Shown here: positions 23,764 through 33,855 of the stretch, in pieces | How positions within the stretch are numbered: the stretch's first letter is position 1 | Layout of the letters: every line of letters starts with the position of its first letter | DNA from: Ricinus communis | Lineage: Eukaryota > Streptophyta > Magnoliopsida > Malpighiales > Euphorbiaceae | Length of the DNA: 64,000 nt | NCBI RefSeq assembly: GCF_019578655.1 | Contig: NC_063257.1 | Span: forward strand, 13,206,001-13,270,000 | Direction: 5' to 3' | Position numbers and translations under genes: made by a program | Notes under the pieces: model-generated | Seen by the model: only the letters and a program-made list of their open reading frames with translations | Told to the model about the DNA's origin: nothing | Databases searched by the model: none

Positions 23764-24210
23764 GAACTGGAGTTACATCTCTTTTCCATTTCCATTCAAG
23801 AGTTCTTATGTGTTTGTGTTTCGACACCCCCTTGAGATCCTGAAAAATGGACAAATTCCTTTTCTTAGGAACACATATAAGATTCGTCACTACAAAAAGG
23901 ATAATGGTAACCCCACCATTAACTATTTCATTTATTAACTACTTCATTTATGAATTTCATAGTACTAGAAACAAAATACATGTATATCCTATCGAGACAG
24001 AATTTGTAACTTGCTATCCTCTTACCTAGCAGGCAAGGATTTACCTTCGTGGAAAGGATGATTCAGTCGGATCGACATGAGAGTCCAACTACACTGCATT
24101 GCCAGAATCCATGTTGTATATTTGAAAGAGGTTGACCTCCTTTCTTCTTTCATGGTACAATCCTCTTCTCGCTGAGCCCCTTTCTCCTCGGTCCACATAG
24201 ATAAAATGTA
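23764..24210 (-). other. plastid rps12-trnV(GAC) spacer fragment
   Basis: Minus-strand sequence from 24210 downward (gtccaccgag-type start, caacatggattctggcaatg, cttgcctgctaggtaagagg) corresponds to the plastid inverted-repeat spacer upstream of trnV and rrn16. It includes part of the small conserved frame often annotated there (FIDEVVNGGVTIILF-like region at ~23880-23930, with a short local duplication gaaatagttaat/gaagtagttaat). Confidence 0.8.
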
Positions 24211-24689
24211 TGATTAAATAAATATTTTATTGAGAAGACTGTATTTATTATAGGATTATATAATTTTAACTCACTTTCGAGACTGACAATCTGAATTTTT
24301 AATTTTTTTTTTCACGTGACAGCTAGGTTCTCCGTGGCCTTTTTCTTGACAGCCCGACTTCCTTCTCCTTTGAACTTATTATAATTAATTTCTACTTTTG
24401 CATTTGAACTATTTAAAATTCTAGACTTTCAACAGTAGTGTACCTGATATATTATGTTTGAATTTAGTCTGTAAGAAGTTATGAAATGTTTGCTAGTATC
24501 CAGCTGGAGTATGAATCTAATTATGTGTAGATTTGTGAATGAAGTGTTGGGTTGTTTTAATAGTATGTATATATATTATCTATTTGAATTGTCGATTAAT
24601 TAGTCTTACTACGGGTTTTAGTGGCCTTAAGCCTACCCATTCTCTAGTGTCGGTTACGAGCCCACAGATCGAATCGTGACACTAAATTT

Positions 24690-25800
24690 TAAAACAAATT
24701 ATTACTTTTATTTTAAATAAAAGTTCTAAGGATCTCAAATATAAGAATATTCAATCTTTGATGTTAAAATCTATTTTTTTTTTTATTTTCTTACAAATGT
24801 ATGTTAATAGATAAAATCTTTGGTGTTAAAGTCTTTTTTCTTTTTCTTACAAATATATGTTAATAGATTGATTGAACCGGTTTTTAGCTCGTCCAATTTG
24901 ATTCAATCCAATTTAATCATAAATCTAATTATTTAGAGTAATTAAATTGAACTGATTACCGATTTTTGATTGAACCGGGACTTTTCAAATAATGAACACC
25001 AAAAAGAACTGATCTCCTCAAAAATATTTTCCTGCAAACCAAAAATAAACGCTAATTTCCTAACTTTATATATTGTGCCAATATTATCAAACAAAATTAA
25101 AACATGTCTATATTGAGTATAGATCAAAATAAAATATTAACGATACAGTAATTTAACCAGTATCATTTTTGAATTTTATAGTATATAATCCTAGATTAAA
25201 AACTAAGTTAATTTTATATTAAAAAAATAATTTTAACTAAAAGTAAACAAAAGAAATTCAAACATGGAATTTTATTTAAATTAGATAAAAGAGAATAGTC
25301 GTCCTCTTGTATTTAAAATTCGAATAAATTGCACTATGATCCCTCAACTTTAGCTATATATCATAATTATTTTTATATTTTAGTTTATATCACTTAATTT
25401 TTTAAATTTTAATTGAAGTATCATTAAACTCTCTCTATATAGTTAGTATTTATTCAACTGATTAATTGAACTAGGGGCTGGGTGCTGTTAGATTTGGCTT
25501 GTTGGTGCTTTTTAACTAGAGAACTTTTGAAAATTATTAAAAAATACCATTTTTATTGTATAAATATTTTTTAAAATTTTACAATGTGATTTTGATTGTT
25601 TTTTAATTATTCTTTTAGTTATTTAGCGGTTGTTTTTCAATTATCTTTTTATTGTCAAAACTGTAATTTAAAAAAATAATTAAAAAACTGTATTTTTAGT
25701 ATTTTAATATAATAAAAAAATAAAATATAAAAAAACTATAGATTTAATAAAAAATAAGAAAAAATATGTGTATTTTTAATATTTTTCCTTTTAACTATAA
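24690..25800. other. AT-rich region upstream of C4H
   Basis: No gene. There are short repeat relics: a 'gaaccgg...aatccaatttaat' type patch at 24860-24985 and 'gcactatgatccctcaactttag' at 25330-25352, of the kind seen in plant MITEs. The frame 24942-25127 is not a gene. Confidence 0.5.
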
Positions 25801-25856
25801 CTAAATATTTTTTAGCTCCCACAAAATTATGGAGACCAATTGGGACATTTTCGCCC

Positions 25857-26115
25857 ACCAACCTCCCTTACCTACCCCCATTTATCAAGATCACCGCCGT
25901 CGCATCCTTTCCTCCTACCACGTCCAAAAAATTAGTAACGCCGTTTAACCAAAAATAATGATAATAAGAATAATAATCAACGCCGTCAACTCCCGCCAAC
26001 TTTCATTTCCTCGCCCACTTCTCTTCCCATCTTGTTTTGCTAGAGAGCCACATGCCTCACCTAACGTGCCTATCAACCTCCAAAAGCCTCAACCTCCAGC
26101 TCCTCCTTTATAAAA
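25857..26115 (+). promoter_or_regulatory. C4H promoter: three AC elements and TATA box
   Basis: ACCAACC (AC-II) at 25857-25863, ACCTACC (AC-I) at 25870-25876 and ACCTAAC (AC-III) at 26059-26065 lie upstream of a TATA box, tataaaa, at 26109-26115, 86-92 bp before the ATG. AC elements (also called PAL boxes) bind R2R3-MYB factors and coordinate phenylpropanoid and lignin genes with PAL and 4CL. A CT-rich leader (ctctctctctt, ~26130-26140) follows the TATA box. The motifs are seen directly; MYB control is inferred from the family. Confidence 0.75.
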
Positions 26116-26200
26116 GCCCCTCCTCGTTCCCTCTCTCTCTTAAAACACCATACCCACTGCTCTTCATTTCATCCTCTCTCTTGCTAGTAGCCACTTAGAT

Positions 26201-27856
26201 ATGGATCCCCTCCTTCTGGAGAAGACCCTTTTGGGCCTTTTCGCTGCTGTCATTGTTGCCATAGTCATATCCAAGTTACGCGGCAAGCGTTTCAAGCTCC
26301 CTCCGGGACCTCTGCCTGTGCCCGTGTTTGGGAACTGGCTTCAAGTTGGGGATGATCTGAACCAGCGTAACCTCGCCGACCTTGCTAAGAAATTCGGAGA
26401 CATCCTGCTTCTCCGCATGGGACAGCGCAACCTCGTCGTTGTCTCCTCGCCCGACTTGGCCAAAGAGGTTTTGCACACACAGGGCGTCGAGTTCGGGTCG
26501 AGAACCCGAAACGTCGTGTTTGATATTTTCACCGGGAAAGGACAGGACATGGTGTTCACCGTCTACGGTGAACACTGGAGAAAGATGAGGAGAATCATGA
26601 CTGTTCCATTCTTTACTAACAAGGTTGTCCAGCAGTACAGGTACGGATGGGAAGATGAGGCGGCGCGTGTGGTGGAGGATGTGAAGAAGAACCCAGAATC
26701 GGCTACCAATGGTATTGTGTTGAGGAGGAGGTTGCAGCTGATGATGTACAACAATATGTACAGAATCATGTTCGACAGGAGATTTGAGAGTGAGGAAGAT
26801 CCTCTGTTTGTGAAACTAAGGGCTTTGAATGGCGAGAGGAGTAGGCTGGCGCAGAGCTTTGAGTATAATTATGGCGATTTCATTCCCATTTTAAGACCTT
26901 TCTTAAGAGGTTACTTGAAGATCTGTAAGGAAGTTAAGGAAAGGAGGCTGCAGCTCTTCAAGGACTACTTTGTTGATGAGAGAAAGTATGTTTTATCTTT
27001 TCCTCCTTTTAACTTATTATTTTCCTTTCTTTCAGCAAAATATCAATAAGGCAAAATGTTTTATTAGTATAAACTTAAGTCTTCTCAAATCAACATTACC
27101 TGTTAGAGAAATGAGATGGAGATTTTAATAAAATAATTGTTATTGGGTTTTGGTGAACAGGAAACTTGGAAGCACAAAGAGCATGAACAACGAAGGCTTG
27201 AAATGCGCAATTGATCATATTTTAGACGCACAGCAGAAGGGAGAGATCAATGAAGACAACGTCCTTTACATTGTTGAGAACATCAATGTTGCTGGTATGT
27301 TTTTTTGTTAATTGATTTAGTTTAACAGTAAATAATGGATAAATGTGTTCAAGTTGATGCCACACCACATTCTTGTCATTTTACTTTTCTACCCCAGGAA
27401 AATAGCCAAAAGCAGGGTATTTATGTCATTTGGAAAAGTTGTAATTATAGGAATAGGTCACTTGTGACTTGCCAGCTGCCTAGAAATCATTTTCACCAGA
27501 AATTTTAAATTTTATTTAATAACTCTAGCTTTGGCAATACCATTAATAAATACAAGTGGCAGTCTCTGTGTCCTTTTTTTTTTCTTTAATTGTGATTAAT
27601 ACTGCAAGTATTTCTCTTTTTTTTTTCTTATAAATTAAGTGCCACTTATTTTTATAGCCTCCTACATGGCACAATATTTTTCATTAGAATTAACTTGGGC
27701 ATTTAATTTCCTTTTTCTTTTAATTTTTTTTGTTGTCTTAAGGGTTTGAGTACTCATTACTACTTCACTAGAGTATGAAGCAATTTTCCTCAGTTTGAGG
27801 ATAAGCAGGTTTGTCCACATTAGTACTGCAACACACAAAGACTTTTGCTATAAGCA

Positions 27857-27888
<32 letters not shown>

Positions 27889-29500
27889 GGAAAATTGCTT
27901 CAAATAGTTTTAACTTTTTTCTTAAAAGAGAATTTATTTTTAGCATGATGAAACTTGAAGTCCAACACCTTATATTTAGACTAAAATACCAATTATACAG
28001 CTTACAATTTTATAATTTTCCTTTTATACAGATTCCACAATGATTAATTTTTAGGCTTTAAATTTGTGGTACGCATTCGAGTAATTAATTAAAATTAGGA
28101 AGTTATCTTACACTTTTGTCTTTCCAAATTGGTCTCCAAACTTTATATTATTTAAACATATTATATAGTTAAGTTAATCTATCTAAAAACATTTCTGATT
28201 GTATATTAATTAATTATGAAAAGTTACAAAGACTGCATTTATATATATATTACATGGGTGCCATGCCATATTTAGAAACCAAATTAATTATGTATCTTTT
28301 AAAAGAAATTTGTTAATTTCAAGGTTAAATTTGGACTTTTCAAAGTTGGCTTTCGAGCATTATCCTTACTTGCACGTTGAAGAAATTGTTTTAAAAAAAT
28401 TGATATTGACCTTCTCTTTGTCAATAATGGGAGTTTGCAAGTTTATCTGTCAGCTTACCTAATAAGTCGGTTGAAAGTGCTGAATCCACCAACTATAATA
28501 TGTAATAATGTCCTTTTCTAGAGATTAGGTACGAGTGTTGTAGGTGAACCAACATTTTATTTATGTTATTATTATATATATTAAGCATTGTAGGATGATT
28601 CGTCTATTACCAAGCACTTTATAAATCTTGTTTAATTTATTCTACTTAGGTTTGTAGGAGAGATCCCCTCTTACCTAACCCTTGTTCGACAATTCTAAAT
28701 GATTATGATGCTATTTAAATGCTTGAGATTTAATTTAAGTAGCAAGAATTTTACTTTTAAAAAATATGAATCTCCAATAGTTTATATCTATTGGACTCTC
28801 ATGTATAAAAAAATAGATATTTAATTAGTTACAGAATTTCTTACTAATCCTCAGCAGTGCAATTGTTTTTAATGTGCATAATCTTATTGTCTATGTAACA
28901 GCAATTGAGACAACGCTATGGTCAATTGAGTGGGGCATTGCTGAGCTAGTGAACCATCCTGAAATCCAGAAGAAGCTCAGGGATGAGCTCGACACCGTCC
29001 TTGGACCTGGCAACCAAATCACTGAACCTGATACCTACAAGCTTCCATACCTTCAGGCTGTTGTTAAAGAGACTCTCCGACTCAGAATGGCAATTCCTCT
29101 GCTTGTGCCTCACATGAATCTCCATGACGCTAAGCTTAGTGGGTACGACATTCCTGCCGAAAGCAAAATTTTAGTGAACGCTTGGTGGCTTGCCAACAAT
29201 CCTGCAAACTGGAAAAACCCTGAAGAATTCAGGCCAGAGAGGTTCTTGGAAGAGGAATCCAAGGTTGAGGCCAATGGGAATGATTTCAGGTACCTTCCGT
29301 TCGGAGTCGGAAGAAGGAGCTGCCCTGGAATCATTCTTGCATTGCCAATCCTTGGCATTACTTTGGGACGTTTAGTACAGAATTTCGAGCTCTTGCCACC
29401 TCCTGGACAATCAAAGCTTGACACCACAGAGAAGGGTGGGCAGTTCAGCTTGCATATACTGAAGCACTCCACCATTGTTGCCAAGCCAAGATCATTTTAA
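26201..29500 (+). CDS. C4H: trans-cinnamate 4-monooxygenase (C4H, class I CYP73A), three exons
   Basis: The enzyme hydroxylates trans-cinnamate to p-coumarate with O2 and NADPH via cytochrome P450 reductase, the second step of the phenylpropanoid pathway, on the cytosolic face of the ER. Exons: 26201-26985 (785 bp), 27161-27294 (134 bp), 28902-29500 (599 bp), all with GT-AG introns. The sum is 505 codons plus stop, the exact usual size and the conserved exon pattern of class I C4H. Features: N-terminal membrane anchor (residues ~3-24), basic hinge and [14 protein letters not shown]-helix AAIETT (residues 306-311), ExxR as KETLRLR (E363/R366), FRPERF, haem loop [10 protein letters not shown] with Cys447 (29321-29323), and C-terminal KPRSF. 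No frameshift or stop is present, and all key residues are intact. The start is supported by the family-typical [12 protein letters not shown] and the TATA-ATG spacing. It is the only apparently functional host gene in the window. Confidence 0.98.
27295..28901 (+). other. C4H intron 2 (1,607 bp)
   Basis: Bounded by GTATGT and ...ATGTAACAG, phase 1. It is AT-rich with a 27-base A run (27856-27882) and contains no recognisable transposon or gene; the frame 27795-28043 is noise. Intron 1 (26986-27160) is only 175 bp. Confidence 0.9.
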
Positions 29501-29755
29501 TTTCACACTGTTTGTTTTCTCTCTCTCCTTTTTTTTTTTGGGATGTAATGCTACTATGAGATTGTTGAAGAAAGTGAGAAATGATTTTGAATGTGGGATT
29601 GGGATGGGACAGGAGGATTATAATATATCTTATGGGTTGTGACAGTGTAAATCTATGAGCTTCAAATGATTTTAATGACTGTAATAATTAAGTCTAATAT
29701 CTCTTTCATTAATTTCTTGCAACCGGTGAACAAAAAAAAAAAAAAAAAAAAAAGG
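29501..29755 (+). other. C4H 3' untranslated region
   Basis: T-rich and GT-rich sequence after the stop, with candidate poly(A) signals around 29688-29700 (gtaataattaag) and a 22-base genomic A run at 29732-29753. The actual cleavage site cannot be read from DNA alone. Confidence 0.5.
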
Positions 29756-30269
29756 TATTGATTTGGGTATGCTATGCAATACCAAACTTAAATGACAATT
29801 AGAAAAGGAAATGATTTGACTAATCCATCTGGAATGGTAGAATTTAAAAAGTATTTTTCTTTAATCATGTATATTATCTCACTACAACAAAATAGATAAT
29901 GTTAATTATTTTTAAAATATTATTTTGTGGCGTTTCTTAGTTTTGCAAGTAATAAGGTGTGATATTTTGAAGGATTTGTTTAGGGTGTTTTTCTAATCCT
30001 AAACAAATTGTTCCACCGACTGCCATCTCTTTCATCATTTACTCTAAAGAAATTTTTTTTTGCCGTTCTTTTTCAAACTCTGAAAATTATTCCTTTGTGC
30101 TCATTCTTTTTTATTACTCTTTAGAAATAAAAGAGTTGAAGTAAGGTATCTCATTGAATTCTCTAATTTTATATTTGAGAGAGATAATTAATTTTTTTTT
30201 TTTGACTTTTCAGATAATCTAATCGATGATATCATTAATCATAACCTATAGTAATAATCTAATTGGTTG
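29756..30269. other. AT-rich intergenic DNA
   Basis: No gene, RNA or defined repeat recognised. Confidence 0.5.
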
Positions 30270-30780
30270 TAGGTGTCTTTACATCAAGTTGAATATGTAA
30301 TATTTAGTAGTTAGAAAAAAAAAAAACGATCCCGGATACTCCGATATTTGATCATTTTTGCAAATCCACCTTTATTTTTAAAATTTGTCAATTTGGTCTA
30401 CCATCTTTATGTATTGTATCATATCTACCCACAATCGTTTTGACGTGTGCCACTCATAATATGACATGCACACGTGGTTTATTTGTTTGACTACATGGCT
30501 TACAACTTAAAGAATCTAATTATAGCCTACAGAGTAGGTGTCTTTACATCAAGTTGAATATGTAATATTTAGTAGTTAGAAAAAGAAAAAACGATCCTAG
30601 ATACTCCAACCTTTGATCATTTTTGCGAATCTACCATCATCTTTAAAATTTGTCAATTTGGTCCACCATCTTTGTGTATTGTATCATATCTACCCATAAT
30701 CGTTTTGACGTGTGCCACTCATAATATGGCATGCACACGTGGCTTATTTGTTTGACTACATAGCTTACAACTTAAAGAAG
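30270..30780. repeat. tandem duplication, unit ~265 bp
   Basis: Unit 1 (30270-30534) and unit 2 (30535-~30780) both begin taggtgtctttacatcaag and both contain atcgttttgacgtgtgccac and atgcacacgtgg. They are about nine-tenths identical by eye. No coding capacity. Confidence 0.85.
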
Positions 30781-30811
30781 CTTAAAACTTATCGTTTTAT
30801 ACTTAAATAAA

Positions 30812-31440
30812 GCGAAGGGAAAACCATCCCAACTACCATGACCTTTCACAATTTTTTCAAATATATTCTACTTAATAATTTTATCTTTTTGGTTCATCAT
30901 CTTTGCGTTCTATATCAAATCTATCTAAGTTGTTTTAGGCGTATGCCTATGAGGACATGGTACGTAGATATTTCTTTTTCTTGCCAACATACATCAGTTT
31001 GTTCAAAAGGAAAATAAAAGGCAGTCGGATCCTCTAGGATAACAATGTCAAATACTAGTAAGAATGCAACTTTAGTGATTCAAGACAGACAACATGTTCT
31101 GCTAAAGCCGTCCCGTAAGTTTAAGAAGTTGTCCTAATATTACATGGTGCATATGTGTACTGTAAACAACATTGAAGCATTTATTTTTTATTTAGATTCA
31201 TTGGTCAGACATATATAATGCAGACAATATTGACTCAAACAACTTTTTGTAGTATTTTATCTCATATTAATATTATTTTGTCTGAATTTATTTAATGTGA
31301 TCATAGGTACATGCCTGAAACAATTTGGATAAATTTGATGTAGAATGCAAATATGATGGACCAAAAAGATAAAATTATAAGGCGAGAGTATATTTGAAAA
31401 AAATGATAAAACGTCATGGTAGTTGGGATGGTTTTACCTT
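30812..31440. mobile_element. MITE-like inverted-repeat element
   Basis: The left arm (gaaaaccatcccaactaccatgac ... ~30970) is inverted at ~31290-31440 (gtcatggtagttgggatgg). The arms include matching 'ttggttcatcatctttgcgt' and 'gcaaatatgatggaccaaa' segments. The spacer is non-coding; the frame 31301-31573 is only a repeat translation. A further partial copy of the right arm lies at ~31530-31650 in direct orientation. The neighbouring tandem unit shares several of the same words, so the cluster may come from one family. Confidence 0.65.
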
Positions 31441-31659
31441 TCTTTTTTTTGGGTTGATGACGGTGCATTCTATGTTGACAAGAAAAAGACACATTTGCGT
31501 GACATGTCATCAAAAGCACACGCTTAAAATAACTTTGATAGATTTGATATAGAACGCAAAGATGATGGACCAAAAAAATAAAATTATAAGGTGATGGTAT
31601 ATTTGAAAAAATGGTGAGAAGTCGTGGTAATTGGAATGATTTTCTTTTTAAAAAAAATT

Positions 31660-32570
31660 AAAAATTTTGGTGCAATTTTGAGAATGAAAAGAATATCGTC
31701 ACTCATGCTTTTCTAAATATGAGTAAATGATGTTGTATATATTTATAAAAATTAATATTCTTTTAATTTTATTAAATTATTAAATATTGAATTAGCTAAT
31801 TACATATAATATTTAGTTATGAATATGTTATTTTAATTTATTAAAAAAAATTATCTATTTTAAAAATCTAATTGATGGTACTAAACAACTATAAAATCTA
31901 TTTATATAATTTTAATTTGTAAAAAAATCAAAAGTTATATATAAATTAACTAATAATCTAAATTACTACCAACGACATATCATCTGTTGGTCTTTCAACT
32001 TTATCACAATTTAAAGGTTTAAATGGCAACTTGGTCCCTCAACTTATTTATTAAGTCTAAATCATGCCAAAAACAACTTCTTAGCTCAATTACTCCACAC
32101 GTTTGATAAACTAGTCAGTTAATCAGCCATTAAATTATTGCATGAAAAGGAGGAGCCTCTTAAATAATAAAAAAATTCAATTAAATGAATTTGTAACTAA
32201 AAAATTAAAAATGAAAATTAAAAATGTTAACAATTATTAAAAAGAAAAGATGATAACAAGGAAAACAATTTATAATTATATTTTAATATTTTTTTAATGT
32301 AATTCACTTACCCACAAAAATGTTATATTTTAATATTTTATCAAATGGTAGAGCTTGATTCCAATGGATTGTGCTTTAGTTTTTCGCCTAATAATCTGGT
32401 ATGTATTTGAATTTGTTTTTTTCTGTTCCTTTTATTTAACACATTTGTTTAGATTATTGTGGGTCCATTCAAATTGGGCTTTTGTTGTTTTTGAGAAAAT
32501 TGGGAGGAAATGTCAATACTATTTTGGAACATTATAAGGTGTCCCATTTTAGAACAGCAATAATAGCATT
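31660..32570. other. AT-rich intergenic DNA
   Basis: No gene. 32020-32110 (acttggtccctcaacttatttattaag) resembles MITE termini common in dicots, but a partner end was not found. Confidence 0.4.
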
Positions 32571-32571
32571 C

Positions 32572-33855
32572 AATTGACTAAATTTGCCTCCAAACTTGGA
32601 GTTGATAGGCAATTAACTCAAAAATTAACTTTTTTACTTTTTTACTCCCATAATTTGTTCAACCTGGCCAATTAACCCCAAATCTTACAGAATATAAGAG
32701 AGCCTAATTTACGCTCAATGAAAGCTAGCAAGCTCAAAAAATTAAAATATATGTATATAACCCACAGCGAGGGTTCGTTCATGCGACCATAGACTAGAGC
32801 CACTTTTGATTTATCCATGGTTGCACTTAAAAAAAAAAAAAAGCTATGAATAAAACTGTCTGGATTTATTCATGGTTTGTTTATTTCTTATTTTAAAAAT
32901 CATATTTCGTTCAATTGGATCAAAAATAATTTAGAATTAAGAAATAAGATTTTACTTGTTTATTTTATATTTTAATATATATTTTTTTAATATGTGTTAA
33001 TATTAACATACGTGTACTTATTTTTTTCCTCTCTTTCTCTCTCTTTTTCCCTCCTTTCGTTTTTCTTGTTCATCTTTTCTTTACCCTTTTCTCTCTTTCA
33101 TTCTCCTTTTTCTCTTCTTCTGTTTTTCTTAACAAAACCAATCCTAAATAAAGTAGTCCAGATCTTTTTTTCCTTCATTTTTCTTTCTTTTAAGAAACCA
33201 AATCTAAAGTCCTAAATAAAGTAAATTCCTTAAATTTATAGTATAAAATTTAAAATAAAGTAATTATCCTGCTTAGATTTTTTCCATTAAAAAAAAAGTT
33301 TGTTAACAATTAGTTAAGGATGGCTTCTTCATTATATAAATTCTTAAAAGCATGAGGTGTTAGTTTCATATGTAAAGATACACATTTCAATTTTACTACA
33401 CTCAAGTGAAGATTTATTTGCAATTGACTGCTAGACTAGTTGGGTGGCTCTTGGACAATAATACTAATATGTACTTTTAAAATGTATATCTTTTATATGA
33501 TGAAATTTGAACTGGTGCATGTTTTTACATGAATATAGAGTTTATTCTTAATTATTTTTGCTTTCTTTACATAAAAAAAAAAAAAGGAAAAGAAAAAAGC
33601 ATTTTGCTTTTTAAATAGAAAAGAAAAAGAAAAGAAATTCTTATATTTATATTGTATATAATTTCAGTACCCTGCTAATTTTTAAATTTTTTTTCAATGT
33701 ATGTACTTTTCACGCACTTGATTTTGTGAAAAATATGAGCAAATTGGCTAAATTAAACAAATTATGAGGTAAATTGATCAAAAAATTAATTTTTGGATCA
33801 ATTGCCTCTTGACTTCAAATTCGGGGATAAATTGACCTTTAAACCCACTCTAATC
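32572..33855. mobile_element. non-autonomous inverted-repeat element, ~1.3 kb
   Basis: About 110 bp at 32572-32690 (aatttgcctccaaacttgg ... cccataatttgttcaacc) recurs inverted and diverged at ~33740-33855 (aaattatgaggtaaattga ... gcctcttgacttcaaattc). Between them are a pyrimidine-rich tract (33027-33150) and AT-rich DNA without genes. It is a degraded DNA element; superfamily unknown. Confidence 0.5.

Larger units (their letters stand above)
22240..24210 (-). other. nuclear plastid DNA insert (NUPT), three-part mosaic
   Basis: The DNA is plastid-derived, all on the minus strand: rps12-trnV spacer (24210 to ~23764), then internal/3' ycf1 (~23758 to ~22790), then the 5' part of ycf2 (~22788 to 22240). 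These three regions are far apart in a normal chloroplast genome. The insert lies inside the 3' LTR. The sister LTR at 4370-5797 runs straight across the site (gatatgctattttgattaaat read on the minus strand), fixing the breakpoints to within a few bases. Stops and frameshifts show it is not expressed as plastid protein. Confidence 0.92.
20423..24681 (+). mobile_element. 3' LTR of the Del/Tekay chromovirus, carrying a plastid insert
   Basis: Runs from TGTAATACC to ...CGTGACA. Without the insert at 22240-24210 it is about 2.29 kb. It contains a pyrimidine-rich, relatively GC-rich part (20470-20930), an (ATT)n microsatellite (~21773-21836) and three 'cgag...ctctctaggc' subrepeats (~21945-22090). 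From ~21325 on it aligns with the reverse complement of 4370-5797. Frames within it (20464-20914, 21932-22129) are not genes. Confidence 0.85.

Noticed and set aside
26276..26575. Antisense frames of 68-99 codons opposite C4H exon 1, and one of 124 codons opposite exon 3 (29110-29484)
   Set aside because: They mirror the strong codon bias of C4H on the other strand and have no domain of their own.
30270..30780. Repeated units considered as a CRISPR-like array
   Set aside because: There are only two long units with no regular short spacers, and the genome is a plant's.
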